The notes below the pieces were generated by a model that did no database searches, was not told the DNA's origin, and saw only the letters and a list, made by a program, of their open reading frames with translations. Of a stretch of 64,000 nt of DNA, positions 46,965 to 56,379 are shown one piece after another. Origin of the DNA: Vreelandella songnenensis (GTDB lineage: Bacteria; Pseudomonadota; Gammaproteobacteria; Pseudomonadales; Halomonadaceae); assembly GCF_003002925.1 (NCBI RefSeq), contig NZ_PVTK01000001.1:372001-436000 (forward strand), given 5' to 3'. The translations under genes and the position numbers were made by a program. Within the stretch, counting starts at the first letter, position 1; each line of letters starts with the position of its first letter.

Positions 46965-46975
46965 ACCGCTCTCCT

Positions 46976-47479
46976 TTACCGGCGACGAAACGCCAGCCAC
47001 AGCATGCGCAGCGGCACCGCCGCCAGAATCACGAACCCGATCAGCGTCCAGGCGGGCAGCGAAAGTCCCAGGAAGGTGAAATCGATCTCGGCGCACTCGC
47101 CGGAGCTGTTCAGCACCATGGCGATAACATCGCGCATGGGCAGCACATCCATCATATAATCAAGGCCAGGGCCACAGGACGGCACCTGATCAGCGGGCAG
47201 GCTTTGCAGCCAGACGTGGCGCCCGGCAATGAACGCGCCGGTGCCCACTGCCGAAAGCCCCAGCACGCCATAAATACCGGCGCCCACCTTGCCACCGGGG
47301 TTATGAATCGCCGCGACGGCAAAGATCAGCCCGGCGCTAATGACCGCTACCCGCTGAAAAATGCACAGCGGGCAGGGCTCAAACCCGCCGATATGTTCAA
47401 GGCCGAGCGCGACTGCCATCATCAATACACAGAAAGCCAGACCTGCGAGTGCCACTGGGCGAAGTGCTGCCGGGTTCAT
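46976..47479 (-). CDS. dsbB: Disulfide bond formation protein B
   Basis: A 167-residue inner-membrane quinone reductase that reoxidises DsbA. It has four membrane segments, the first periplasmic Cys pair CPLC at 36-39 with the adjacent FQR, and the second pair Cys102 and Cys129. Length and spacing match the DsbB family. The ATG overlaps the gshA stop (ATGA) and has GAGGA upstream, so a glutathione gene and a disulfide-oxidation gene are translationally coupled. Confidence 0.94.
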   Translation of the reverse strand: MNPAALRPVALAGLAFCVLMMAVALGLEHIGGFEPCPLCIFQRVAVISAGLIFAVAAIHNPGGKVGAGIYGVLGLSAVGTGAFIAGRHVWLQSLPADQVPSCGPGLDYMMDVLPMRDVIAMVLNSSGECAEIDFTFLGLSLPAWTLIGFVILAAVPLRMLWLAFRRR

Positions 47480-49116
47480 TGCCTATCCTCAGAGGGTAAC
47501 GCCGAGAGCGCGCGAGATTCGCGTGCCTTGATAAAGTACGTTTTCAGAAAGTCAGCAAAGCTTTCCTGGTCGGCCGCTTCGATGTCCCGCTGCTGCTGGT
47601 GCGAGGTGTCGATCAACTGGGCCAGCAGCGCTTCGCGCGAGCGCACCATCGGCGTCTGCTTGAGCTTTTCGCCCTGCTCCTTGGCAAGGGCAAGCAGAGT
47701 ATCGCTCAGGGAGCCGTTGCCCTCTTTCATGCGCGCCAGAAGCTGTGCCGAAGGCGTAAGCGAGGGATCCTCAAGACGCGGTGCAAGTTCATCCAGCGCT
47801 TTCGCATGCGGCGCTTCGTCTTCAACGGCGTCCAGCAGGCGGGCAATTTCCTTGAGTTCGGCAAATATCTGCCCGCCCCATGCCTTGACGGAAGTCGGCT
47901 GGCCGTCATGAATCAGCGCAAGTTCGGGGTCGCGTCCGCGCTCGACTACCCAGCGGCGGTTATCATCCAGGCGGTCGCACTCATCATCGGAAATCCACGG
48001 GCTTTCGCTGAGCAGGCACCACATCAGGAAAGTATCCACAAAGCGCATCTGGGTTTCGGTCACGCCCAGCGGGTCGAAGGGGTTCAGGTCCAGGCAGCGT
48101 ACTTCGATATACTCGACGCCGCGCGCCTCGAGCGCCTGGCTCGGCGTTTCGTTGTGCTTGGCCACCCGTTTGGGGCGTATATCGCTGTAGTACTCGTTCT
48201 CGATCTGCAGGATATTGGCATTGAGCTGCTGCCAGTTGCCTTCCACGTTCACGCCGAGCTTTTCGTAATCGGGCCAGGGCGTCGAGATGGCGTGACGCAG
48301 CGTATTGACGTAGTTCGACAGCGAATTGAAACAGATCTTGAGCTGCGACTGGACCTTGTTCTGATAGCCCAGATCCGACATGCGCAGCGTGGTGGCGTAG
48401 GGCGCGTAGAAGGTATCGTCGCCCAGAGGCTCGAGCTTTTCAGGCACCTTGCCGTCAGGCAGGAAGCTCTTGTCGATCGCCGGCGAAGCGCCGAACAGGT
48501 ACAGCAGCAGCCAGCTGTGCCGGCGGAAGTTGCGAATCAGACCGAAGTAGCGCGTCGAGCGGTAGTCGTTGAACGGGATATTGCCCGCGCCTTCCAGCTC
48601 ACGCAGGGCGTGCCACATGTCTTCGGGTAGCGAGACGTTATAGTGCACCCCGGCAATGGCCTGCATGATGCGCCCGTAGCGTACATCCAGCCCCTTGCGG
48701 TAGACGTGCTTCATGGTGCCTACGTTGGAGGTGCCGTAGTCGGCGATGGGTACGCTGTCGTTACCCGAGAGCCTGGACGGCATGCTGCCCGGCCAGATCC
48801 ACTCCTGCTCGAGGTGGTGGTAGGTAAACGTGTGCAGATCGGATAAAAACGCCAGCGCTTCCCGGGGCTCGGAATAGACCGGGGTGATGTATTCAAGCAG
48901 AGCTTCTGAATAATCGGTGGTGATATGCGGGTGCGTGAGCTTGGAGCCCAGCGCAGCCGGGTGCGACGTTTGTGCGATATGCCCCTTTGCATCTACCCGC
49001 AGGCCCTCTTTTTCGAGCCCGCGCCGCAGGCGCCCTAAACGCCCAAGGCGGGCACTGGGCAGGAGCCGCTCGATCTGAGCGGTTAGTCGGGTAGATACAG
49101 TGAGTGGTTCAGGCAA
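47476..49116 (-). CDS. gshA: Glutamate-cysteine ligase
   Basis: First and rate-limiting step of glutathione synthesis, joining glutamate and cysteine with ATP. The 546-residue product is of the E. coli GshA class 1 type: RRGLEKEGLRVDAKGHIAQT, LTHPHITTDYSEALLE (glutamate and metal ligands), YGTSNVGTMKHVYRKGL, IAGVHYNVSLPED and EVRCLDLNPFDPLG. A TTG at 49116 with AAGGAG 8 nt upstream is the likely start; the GTG at 49125 is inside that ribosome site. A 7-bp hairpin (49139-49155) lies just upstream in the leader. Confidence 0.94.
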   Translation of the reverse strand: MPEPLTVSTRLTAQIERLLPSARLGRLGRLRRGLEKEGLRVDAKGHIAQTSHPAALGSKLTHPHITTDYSEALLEYITPVYSEPREALAFLSDLHTFTYHHLEQEWIWPGSMPSRLSGNDSVPIADYGTSNVGTMKHVYRKGLDVRYGRIMQAIAGVHYNVSLPEDMWHALRELEGAGNIPFNDYRSTRYFGLIRNFRRHSWLLLYLFGASPAIDKSFLPDGKVPEKLEPLGDDTFYAPYATTLRMSDLGYQNKVQSQLKICFNSLSNYVNTLRHAISTPWPDYEKLGVNVEGNWQQLNANILQIENEYYSDIRPKRVAKHNETPSQALEARGVEYIEVRCLDLNPFDPLGVTETQMRFVDTFLMWCLLSESPWISDDECDRLDDNRRWVVERGRDPELALIHDGQPTSVKAWGGQIFAELKEIARLLDAVEDEAPHAKALDELAPRLEDPSLTPSAQLLARMKEGNGSLSDTLLALAKEQGEKLKQTPMVRSREALLAQLIDTSHQQQRDIEAADQESFADFLKTYFIKARESRALSALPSEDRQ

Positions 49117-49138
49117 GGTGAACACTCCTTGTCAGTAA

Positions 49139-49155
49139 GGCCCGCCTTGCGGGCC
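49139..49155 (-). other. Short hairpin in the gshA leader
   Basis: GGCCCGC-CTT-GCGGGCC, 7-bp stem, lies 22 bp before the gshA start and 137 bp past the tex stop. It could be a weak terminator for tex or a leader structure. Confidence 0.35.
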
Positions 49156-49292
49156 CTGGTGAAATCCGGTGGCATCGCCATCATCGCTGTCTTAAAAACT
49201 GCCTAAAAAAACAGAAAACAGGATATGGCGGCAACCATGCTTTTTTCAAGACGCCTCTGCCATGAAGCCTAATAAGCTTTCGGGCGATGCGC

Positions 49293-51632
49293 CTATTTAT
49301 CCTTGCGTGCCTTTAAAAGCGCCGCACCCAGTGCGCCCATGGGAGCCGCCGTTTCTGCCGGCTTTTGCGCGGCGCGCTTGCTGCGCGGCGGCTTCTGTGC
49401 CCCTTGGTTGGCGGGGGCGGCCCCACCCTCTTCACGTTCCGGCTCATCGTCCAGGCGCATGGAGAGGCCGACCCGCTTACGGGCGATATCCACGCTCATG
49501 ACCTTGACCGACACGATATCACCGGCCTTTACCACGCTGCGCGGATCGTCGATAAAACGGTTTGATAGCGCGGAAATATGCACCAGGCCATCCTGGTGAA
49601 CGCCGATATCCACAAACGCGCCGAAATGGGTCACATTGGTGACCGTACCTTCAAGCACCATGCCGAGCTTGAGATCCTTGAGCGTTTCCACGCCTTCGCG
49701 GAATTCGGCGGCCTTGAACTCCGGGCGCGGGTCGCGGCCAGGCTTGTCGAGTTCGCTCAAGATATCGCTGACGGTCGGGATACCGAAGCGCTCGTCGGCA
49801 AAATCCGCCGGCTTCAGGGCTTTCAGCGCGGCGCTGTCGCCAATCAGACCTTTCACTTCACGCCCGCTCTGCTTGGCGATGCGCTCAACCAAAGTATAGG
49901 CCTCGGGGTGAACGGCGCTGGCATCCAGGGGGTTATCGGCACCGTGAATGCGCAGAAAGCCCGCGCACTGCTCGAAGGTCTTGGGACCCAGGCGGCTGAC
50001 TTCAAGCAGCGCCTTGCGACTCTTGAACGCGCCGCTTACGTTACGCTGGGCGACGATGTTTTCCGCAAGCGCGGTGCTCAGGCCCGCGACTCGGGAAAGC
50101 AGCGCGCTCGAGGCGGTATTGAGATCCACGCCCACGGCGTTGACGCAGTCCTCGATCACGGCTTCCAGACTGCGCGAGAGCTGCACCTGGGAGACATCGT
50201 GCTGGTACTGGCCCACGCCAATGGATTTGGGTTCGATCTTTACAAGCTCCGCGAGCGGGTCCTGCAGGCGGCGAGCGATGGAGACCGCACCGCGAATGGT
50301 GACATCCAGATCCGGCAGCTCGCGTGAGGCATACTCGGAGGCAGAGTAGACGGAAGCGCCCGCCTCAGACACCATTACCTTGCTTAACCGGCGCTCCGGC
50401 GCCAGCGCTTTTAAGAGGTCGCCGGCCAGTCTGTCGGTCTCCCGACTGGCGGTGCCGTTGCCCACGGCAATCAGCTCCACGCCGTGCTGCTTGACCAGCT
50501 TGGCGAGCACGGAAAGCGACTCGTCCCAGCGGTTCTGCGGCGCGTGGGGGTAGATAGTGGCCTGATCGATAAACTGCCCGGTGGCATCCACCACGGCCAC
50601 CTTGCATCCGGTGCGCAGGCCCGGGTCGAGCGCAAGCGTGACTTTCTGCCCGGCCGGTGCAGCCAGCAGCAGGTCCTTCAGGTTGGCAGCAAATACCTCG
50701 ATAGCAGTGAGCTCTGCCTGTTCACGCAGACGGCTCAGCAGCTCGGTTTCAAGCGCGGTGTATAGCTTCACTCGCCAGGTCCAGCGGACTACCTCGCCCA
50801 GCCACTTATCCGCAGCGCGGCCTTCATCGCTGATACCCACTTGGCGGGCAATGGCCACCTGGGCCGGATGCACCGGGGCGTCCTCTTCGCCGGGCAGACG
50901 AATGGCGAGGCTCAGCACGCCTTCGTTGCGCCCGCGGAACATGGCAAGCGCCCGGTGCGACGGCACCTTGGCAAGCTTCTCGTCGTGCTCGAAATAGTCG
51001 GAAAACTTGGCGCCCTCCTGCTGCTTGCCGTCCAGCACTCGGGCGCTCAGCTCGCCCTCCTGCCACAGGCGCTCGCGCAGCCGGCCGATCAGCTCCGGGT
51101 CTTCGGCAAAGCGCTCCATGAGGATCTGCTTGGCTCCATCCAGCGCCGCCTTGGCGTCTTCAATCGCGGGTATGTCCCCCTCGGCCGGGCGCAGGTAGCT
51201 GGCCGCTTCGGCTTCGGGGTCAAGCGTGGGGTTGGCCAGCAGCGCGTCGGCCAGCGGCTCAAGGCCCGCCTCGCGAGCAATCTGCGCCTTGGTGCGGCGC
51301 TTTTTCTTGAACGGCAGGTACAGATCTTCCAGACGCTGCTTGGTTTCTGCTGACTGGATCGCCGCCTTCAGCGGCGCATCCAGCTTGCCCTGCTCGTTGA
51401 TCGCAAGCAGCACGGCTTCACGGCGCTCTTCAAGTTCGCGCAGGTAGCGCAGCCGTTCATCCAGCTGGCGAAGCTGGCTGTCGTCCAGCGCACCGGTCAC
51501 TTCCTTACGGTAACGGGCGATAAAAGGTACAGTCGCACCGCCATCCAGAAGCTCTACCGTGGCCGCGACCTGTTGGTGACGCACGCCCAGCTCATCGGCC
51601 AGGCGGGAAATAATTCGCTGATTGACATCCAT
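49293..51632 (-). CDS. tex: Tex-family RNA-binding transcription accessory protein
   Basis: A 779-residue protein with the Tex plan: N-terminal helical region (LLDGGATVPFIARYRKEVTGALDDSQLR), YqgF-like nuclease-fold domain in the middle (VTLALDPGLRTGCKVAVVD, LIAVGNGTASRETDRL), helix-hairpin-helix part (VGVDLNTASSALLSRVAGLS, LLEVSRLGPKTFEQCAGFLR) and an S1 RNA-binding domain near 645-715 (GTVTNVTHFGAFVDIGVHQDGLVHIS). The tail is Ala/Lys-rich. Tex affects transcription and RNA metabolism; its exact role is not settled. The ATG at 51632 starts MDVNQRI; no good ribosome site is visible. Confidence 0.94.
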   Translation of the reverse strand: MDVNQRIISRLADELGVRHQQVAATVELLDGGATVPFIARYRKEVTGALDDSQLRQLDERLRYLRELEERREAVLLAINEQGKLDAPLKAAIQSAETKQRLEDLYLPFKKKRRTKAQIAREAGLEPLADALLANPTLDPEAEAASYLRPAEGDIPAIEDAKAALDGAKQILMERFAEDPELIGRLRERLWQEGELSARVLDGKQQEGAKFSDYFEHDEKLAKVPSHRALAMFRGRNEGVLSLAIRLPGEEDAPVHPAQVAIARQVGISDEGRAADKWLGEVVRWTWRVKLYTALETELLSRLREQAELTAIEVFAANLKDLLLAAPAGQKVTLALDPGLRTGCKVAVVDATGQFIDQATIYPHAPQNRWDESLSVLAKLVKQHGVELIAVGNGTASRETDRLAGDLLKALAPERRLSKVMVSEAGASVYSASEYASRELPDLDVTIRGAVSIARRLQDPLAELVKIEPKSIGVGQYQHDVSQVQLSRSLEAVIEDCVNAVGVDLNTASSALLSRVAGLSTALAENIVAQRNVSGAFKSRKALLEVSRLGPKTFEQCAGFLRIHGADNPLDASAVHPEAYTLVERIAKQSGREVKGLIGDSAALKALKPADFADERFGIPTVSDILSELDKPGRDPRPEFKAAEFREGVETLKDLKLGMVLEGTVTNVTHFGAFVDIGVHQDGLVHISALSNRFIDDPRSVVKAGDIVSVKVMSVDIARKRVGLSMRLDDEPEREEGGAAPANQGAQKPPRSKRAAQKPAETAAPMGALGAALLKARKDK

Positions 51633-51751
51633 AACGTGCAACTAACTCATGCAGCATTTTTAAGTGCCCACAAGGTATCACAATCGGTCTATCACCGCTT
51701 TATCTGGAGGCGACGCCGCGGGCCATTATCACGCTTGGGTATCCATACAGC

Positions 51752-51777
51752 AGAAGGCCGCCCGGAGGCGGCCTTCT
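51752..51777 (-). terminator. Terminator hairpin of pckA
   Basis: AGAAGGCCGCC (51752-51762), 4-nt loop, GGCGGCCTTCT (51767-51777): an 11-bp stem 20 bp past the pckA stop, with only a weak T-stretch. Confidence 0.75.
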
Positions 51778-51796
51778 GGCACTGCTGGTGCGGCAA

Positions 51797-53353
51797 TCAG
51801 GTCAGCTGCGGGCCGGCCTTGATGATCGCTTCGCTTACACCTTCGAACTTCTTGAAGTTGTCCACGAACTTGGTGGCCAGGTCTTTCAGGTGGCGGTCGT
51901 AGGCGTCACGGTCGGCCCAGGTGTCGCGCGGGTCGAGCAGGCTTGAATCAACGCCCGGTACGGCTACCGGCACCTGCAGGTTGAGGCCTTCGATGTGCTT
52001 GGTTTCCACATCGCGCAGCACGCCGGACTGGATGGCGCTGATGATGGCGCGGGTGGTCGGAATGGAGAAGCGTGAGCCGCCTTCACCGTAAGCACCGCCG
52101 GTCCAGCCGGTGTTGACCAGGTAGACCTGAGCGTCTTTCTTGGCCACACGCTTGATCAGAAGGTCCGCGTACTCACGCGCCGGACGCGGGAAGAACGGTG
52201 CGCCGAAGCAGGTAGAGAACGTGGCGGCCAGGCCTTCGGACGAGCCCATTTCCGTCGACCCGACCTTGGCGGTGTAGCCGGACAGGAAGTGGTAGGCGGC
52301 GGCTTCCTTGGAAAGCACGGAAACCGGCGGCAGCACGCCGGACATGTCGCAGGTCAGAAAAACGATGGCATTGGGCTCACCGGCCAGATTTTCCGGCACG
52401 CGCTTTTCAACGTGCTCGAGCGGGTACGCGGCGCGAGAGTTCTGGGTCAGGCTGTCGTCGGCGTAGTCCGGCTCCAGGCGGTCGTTAAGCACCACGTTTT
52501 CCAGCACGGTGCCGAACTTGATGGCGTTCCAGATGACCGGCTCGTTCTTCTCGGAAAGATCGATACACTTGGCGTAGCAGCCGCCTTCCATGTTGAAGAC
52601 GATGTCGTCGCCCCAGGCGTGCTCGTCGTCACCGATCAGGTAGCGGGCCTGGTCGGCGGAGAGCGTGGTCTTGCCGGTGCCGGAAAGGCCGAAGAACAGG
52701 CAGGTTTCGCCATCTTCACCCACGTTGGCCGAGCAGTGCATGGGCAGTACGTCGGCCGCCGGCAGCAGGAAGTTCTGTACCGAGAACATGGCCTTCTTCA
52801 TTTCACCGGCGTAGCGCATGCCGGCGATCAGCACCTTCTTCTCGGCGAAGTTGATGATCACGCAGCCGTCGGAGTTGGTGCCATCGCGGCTCGGGTCGCA
52901 CTCGAAACCTGCCGCGTTGAGAATGACCCACTCGTCTTTAGCCGCCGGGTTGTAGGCCGTTGGGCGAACGAACATGGTGCGGCCGAACAGGTTCTGCCAG
53001 GCAGTTTCGGTGTTCACACGAACCGGCAGGTAGTGAGTGGAATCGCTGCCCACGTGGAGTTCAGAGACGAAATACTCACGGCTACCCAGGTAATCTTCCA
53101 CCCGCGCCCACAGGGCATCGAACTTTGCGGCGTCGAACGGACGGTTGACGCTGCCCCAGTCAATGCTGTCGCGGGTTCCGGGTTCATCGACGATAAAGCG
53201 GTCTTTCGGTGAACGCCCGGTGCGTACGCCGGTATTGACTACCAGAGCACCATCAGCCGACAGGCGGCCTTCACCACCGGCCACGGCGCGCTCGATCAGT
53301 TCGGCGCTGCTGAGATTGACGTGGGCTTGGGGAGCGGCTTGAGTCGTGGTCAT
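51797..53353 (-). CDS. pckA: ATP-dependent phosphoenolpyruvate carboxykinase
   Basis: First step of gluconeogenesis: oxaloacetate plus ATP to PEP and CO2. The 518-residue product has [16 protein letters not shown], the kinase-1a loop GLSGTGKTT at 222-230, the metal-binding [10 protein letters not shown] at 241-250 and [13 protein letters not shown], all features of the ATP-using form. The ATG has AGGAA 7 nt upstream. The order pckA-hslO-hslR-yrfG-nudE is that of enteric bacteria. A terminator at 53478-53500 separates it from hslO, so it has its own promoter in the 124 bp upstream. Confidence 0.97.
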   Translation of the reverse strand: MTTTQAAPQAHVNLSSAELIERAVAGGEGRLSADGALVVNTGVRTGRSPKDRFIVDEPGTRDSIDWGSVNRPFDAAKFDALWARVEDYLGSREYFVSELHVGSDSTHYLPVRVNTETAWQNLFGRTMFVRPTAYNPAAKDEWVILNAAGFECDPSRDGTNSDGCVIINFAEKKVLIAGMRYAGEMKKAMFSVQNFLLPAADVLPMHCSANVGEDGETCLFFGLSGTGKTTLSADQARYLIGDDEHAWGDDIVFNMEGGCYAKCIDLSEKNEPVIWNAIKFGTVLENVVLNDRLEPDYADDSLTQNSRAAYPLEHVEKRVPENLAGEPNAIVFLTCDMSGVLPPVSVLSKEAAAYHFLSGYTAKVGSTEMGSSEGLAATFSTCFGAPFFPRPAREYADLLIKRVAKKDAQVYLVNTGWTGGAYGEGGSRFSIPTTRAIISAIQSGVLRDVETKHIEGLNLQVPVAVPGVDSSLLDPRDTWADRDAYDRHLKDLATKFVDNFKKFEGVSEAIIKAGPQLT

Positions 53354-53664
53354 GTCGATTCCTGGGCCTTGCGGCCGTTTCTCTCGTTACCGGGCGTCAT
53401 CGACGCCGTTAAAAGGTCGTCCCAGCGATGTAAAACTGGCTGGGGATGCTGAAGTGTGGCGCATTATTGCAAAAAGAAAGCCCCCGCGAAACGGGGGCTT
53501 GCATCAAACATTTTGTAGTTAAACTACTACAAGGACACAATATTTTGTGTTGCGGCGCAGTATTTTTTCAAACAAGTGTTTGGCAACCAGGCCAAACACG
53601 TTGTAACTGCTGACACTTTGCACACCTTGCACTGACGCCTCCACTTACCTGGGCGACTACATAA
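53354..53664. other. hslO-pckA intergenic region
   Basis: 311 bp without a gene. It holds the hslO terminator (53478-53500), an inverted repeat TTGTAGT-6 nt-ACTACAA (53513-53532) and AT-rich DNA. The pckA promoter must lie between the terminator and 53353; no clear -35/-10 pair was found. Confidence 0.5.
53478..53500 (-). terminator. Rho-independent terminator downstream of hslO
   Basis: On the minus strand AAGCCCCCG-5 nt-CGGGGGCTT is followed by TTCTTTTT. It lies 165 bp past the hslO stop and ends the yrfG-hslR-hslO transcript. Confidence 0.9.
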
Positions 53665-54540
53665 TCAGTGAATAACCGGCGCCGGTGCTTCAGGGTCATC
53701 CAACATGGCTTCAATATCCACCGCAGTGTAGTGATATTTCGTGTGGCAGAAGTGGCACTGGGTATCGATGGCACCCTGTTCCTGAAGAATATCGCGCAGT
53801 TCATCAGCGCCCAGCGTCAGCAGTGCGCCGGCCATCCGCTCCCGTGAGCAGGTGCAGCCAAAGCGCAACGCCTTGGGTTCGAAAACGCGCACGGTTTCTT
53901 CGTGGTAGAGGCGATACAGCACTTCGCGCTGCTCAAGACCCAGAATCTCTTCGGGCTTGATGGTTTCGGCCAGGTGCACGCTGCGCTCCCAGGCATCGAC
54001 ATCCTGATTCTGCGACTCCTCGGGCAGGCGCTGCAGTAGCAGGCCGCCGGCGCGCTCGCCGTCCGCCGCCAGCCATAGCCGGGTGGGCAGTTGCTCGGAC
54101 TGGCTGAAGTAGGCTTCCAGGCAGCCACTGAGCGTTTCATGGTCCAGCGCTACAATGCCCTGATAGCGATTGCCATCCTTCGGGTCCAGAGTAATCACGA
54201 TCTGGCCTTCACCTACCAGCTCGCGAAAGCTCGCCTGCTCGCTGGGCAGGTGGCTGTCTTCCGCAATCCGGGCAATCGCGCGCAGCTCGCCACCCGGGTT
54301 GGATTCGGCCATCAAGAGCGAAAGCACGCCCTGGCCGCGCACCTCGATACTCAGGGTTCCGTCGAGCTTGACGGTATCGGTCAATAGCGCAACCGCCGCC
54401 AGCAGCTCGCCGAGCAGTTCATTGACGGCGCCCGGATAGGCATGGCGCGACAGCACTTCGTGATAGGCAGTGGACAGCGTGACGATTTCGCCGCGCACGT
54501 TGGTGTGGTCAAACATGAAACGCTGAATCTGATCAGACAT
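53665..54540 (-). CDS. hslO: Hsp33 redox-regulated chaperone
   Basis: A 291-residue holdase activated by oxidation. The zinc-binding switch is visible as Cys229-x-Cys231 (GCTCSRERM) and Cys262-x-x-Cys265 (QCHFCHTKY), with the linker between, and the N-terminal domain has [13 protein letters not shown] and [11 protein letters not shown]. In oxidising stress the four Cys form two disulfides, zinc leaves and the linker unfolds to bind clients. The ATG at 54540 with AGGA 7 nt upstream is chosen over an earlier start at 54573. It follows hslR by 88 bp. Confidence 0.95.
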   Translation of the reverse strand: MSDQIQRFMFDHTNVRGEIVTLSTAYHEVLSRHAYPGAVNELLGELLAAVALLTDTVKLDGTLSIEVRGQGVLSLLMAESNPGGELRAIARIAEDSHLPSEQASFRELVGEGQIVITLDPKDGNRYQGIVALDHETLSGCLEAYFSQSEQLPTRLWLAADGERAGGLLLQRLPEESQNQDVDAWERSVHLAETIKPEEILGLEQREVLYRLYHEETVRVFEPKALRFGCTCSRERMAGALLTLGADELRDILQEQGAIDTQCHFCHTKYHYTAVDIEAMLDDPEAPAPVIH

Positions 54541-54628
54541 TGAAGGGTCCTGGGTATAAATGTATGCAAACAAGAAGCGGCCGGGGTGATGGCATGACGA
54601 TACCCAGGCCGCGTAACGGCGGGAGCGG

Positions 54629-55018
54629 CTACTCGCCGGGCTGGCGCTGGAAGCGCTGTATGTCGCGGCGCTGCTTTTTATCCGGCCGCTTTAGCGGGTG
54701 CTGCATGACTTCATTGGTCAACCGGCGCGCCTCGGCTTCACGCGCGCGGCGTTCGCTGCTTTCGGTGGTTTCGGCGTACAGCTTGCGCGCCTCGGGGGCG
54801 CCGCGGCGCTGATCTGAAAGGGCGATGACTTCGACCTCGTAGACATCCCACCCTTGCGGTACGCGAATCAACGCGCCCAGCTCTACATTCTTGCTGGTTT
54901 TGACACGGGCACCGTCGTAGTGCACCTTGCCGCCTTCAATGGCTTTCTTGGCCATGGCGCGCGTCTTGAAGAACCGCGCGGCCCACAGCCATTTATCCAG
55001 GCGAACGGTGTCGCTCAT
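54629..55018 (-). CDS. hslR: Hsp15, ribosome-associated heat-shock protein
   Basis: A 129-residue S4-domain RNA-binding protein: [32 protein letters not shown] is the S4 core, followed by a basic C-terminal tail ([15 protein letters not shown]). Hsp15 rescues stalled 50S subunits that carry peptidyl-tRNA. The ATG and the yrfG stop share bases as TAATG, and GCAAGGAGAG lies upstream. Position and order match the yrfG-hslR-hslO operon of enteric bacteria. Confidence 0.95.
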   Translation of the reverse strand: MSDTVRLDKWLWAARFFKTRAMAKKAIEGGKVHYDGARVKTSKNVELGALIRVPQGWDVYEVEVIALSDQRRGAPEARKLYAETTESSERRAREAEARRLTNEVMQHPLKRPDKKQRRDIQRFQRQPGE

Positions 55019-55695
55019 TAACGCTCTCCTTGCTGCCCGGGCAGATTTTCCGGCAGCAGTTGGGCAAATCGATCCAGGGCGATAAACTCCTGCAGCTCTT
55101 TTTCAGGGCGCTGGCTATCGGGCTGCTTGATACCCAGCAGATGGCGAATACCAAATTCACGGGCGCTTTCCAGCACGCGGGGGTTATCGTCGATGAACAA
55201 GGTGCGGGCGGGGTCGAACGGCTCGATGTCCTGAAGCGCAAACCAGAATGCCTGCTCCTCCTTGGCCGCCCCCACGTCTTCCGAGGAGATGATGGCGTCG
55301 AGGTAGTTTTCCAACCCCGTGAGCGGTAATTTAAGCGATAGACTGGCTCTATCAGCATTGGTGGCCAGAATGACGCGCGGATGAGCCTGCTTGAGCCATG
55401 TGAGAAAATCCAGCGCATCGCTGCGCAGGCCAATCAGGTGCTGCACCTCACGCTTGAGCGCAACCACATCCACGTCGAGTTCACGGCTCCAGTAGGCCAG
55501 GCTGTACCAGTTGAGCGTGCCCTGCTCGCCCATGATGCGATCGCGCAGGGCATTTTGCGACGCTTCATCCAGGTGGTGAAGTTCGCGGTAGCGCCGGGGC
55601 AGATGATCCAGCCAGAAGTGGCTGTCAAAGTGCAGGTCCAAAAGCGTGCCGTCCATGTCCAGCAGGACGGTATCAATTTCGCGCCAGTCGATCAT
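55018..55695 (-). CDS. yrfG: HAD hydrolase, GMP/IMP nucleotidase YrfG family
   Basis: A 225-residue HAD phosphatase with motif I LLDMDGTLLDL at 11-21, motif II ILATNADR and motif III/IV with GAAKEEQAFW and TLFIDDNPRVLESA. The helical cap (about 25-85) contains RYRELHHLDEASQNAL. The E. coli homologue dephosphorylates GMP and IMP. It heads the leftward heat-shock operon, and GGAG precedes the ATG. The divergent gene is nudE, 72 bp away, as in enteric genomes. Confidence 0.92.
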   Translation of the reverse strand: MIDWREIDTVLLDMDGTLLDLHFDSHFWLDHLPRRYRELHHLDEASQNALRDRIMGEQGTLNWYSLAYWSRELDVDVVALKREVQHLIGLRSDALDFLTWLKQAHPRVILATNADRASLSLKLPLTGLENYLDAIISSEDVGAAKEEQAFWFALQDIEPFDPARTLFIDDNPRVLESAREFGIRHLLGIKQPDSQRPEKELQEFIALDRFAQLLPENLPGQQGER

Positions 55696-55767
55696 TGCCG
55701 CTCCAGTCTAAAAGAGTAAGCGTGCTATTGTAGCTCAACCCCTTTTTAGCAGCCATGGAGGCGCCTC

Positions 55768-56379
55768 ATGTCGGCATCAGACACTTCATCCAGCTACCCG
55801 CAAAAACCCCAGATACTGGCCCGAGAAAGCGTGGCCAAGAGCCGTCTCTTTCACGTCGAAGCGCTGGATCTGCGCTTCTCCAATGGCGAGGAGCGCCAGT
55901 TCGAACGCTTGGCTGGTAGGGAAAGCGGCGCCGACAGCGGGGCGGTGATGATCGTCGCCATGCCCGACCCGGACCACGTTCTGCTGATTCGCGAATACGC
56001 CGCGGGCTACGAGGAGTACGTGCTCACGCTGCCCAAGGGCCTGGTAGACCCGGGCGAAGACGTGGTCACCGCCGCCAATCGCGAGCTGATGGAAGAGTGC
56101 GGCTTCGGCGCCCACCGTATCGAGCCGCTGGTGGAGCTTTCCCTGGCCCCCAACTACATGCGCCACCGCATGCAGGTGATGATCGCCACCGATTTATATC
56201 CCAAGCGCCTGCCCGGCGACGAGCCCGAGCCGCTAATCGTCGAAACCCACCCGATAGAAGACCTCCCCGCCCTGCTGCTGCGCGACGATTTTCACGAAGC
56301 CCGCGCCATCGCCGCGCTATACATCGCCCGCGACCGGCTGCGTGATGAGAAGCGCCAGAACAGTGCGGATTTGTTGTAA
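55768..56379 (+). CDS. nudE: ADP compounds hydrolase NudE
   Basis: A 203-residue Nudix hydrolase of ADP-ribose, NADH and related nucleotides. The Nudix box is GLVDPGEDVVTAANRELMEE followed by CGFGA, and KPQILARESVAKSRLFHVEALDL, ILIREYA-like LLIREYAAGYEEYVLTLPKG, and LAPNYMRHRMQVMIATDLYP match E. coli NudE closely. GGAGG lies before the ATG. The TAA stop is immediately followed by array D, whose first bases read ATGAGGCATCCGCG; the 3' end of the gene therefore abuts the repeat directly. Confidence 0.95.
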   Translation: MSASDTSSSYPQKPQILARESVAKSRLFHVEALDLRFSNGEERQFERLAGRESGADSGAVMIVAMPDPDHVLLIREYAAGYEEYVLTLPKGLVDPGEDVVTAANRELMEECGFGAHRIEPLVELSLAPNYMRHRMQVMIATDLYPKRLPGDEPEPLIVETHPIEDLPALLLRDDFHEARAIAALYIARDRLRDEKRQNSADLL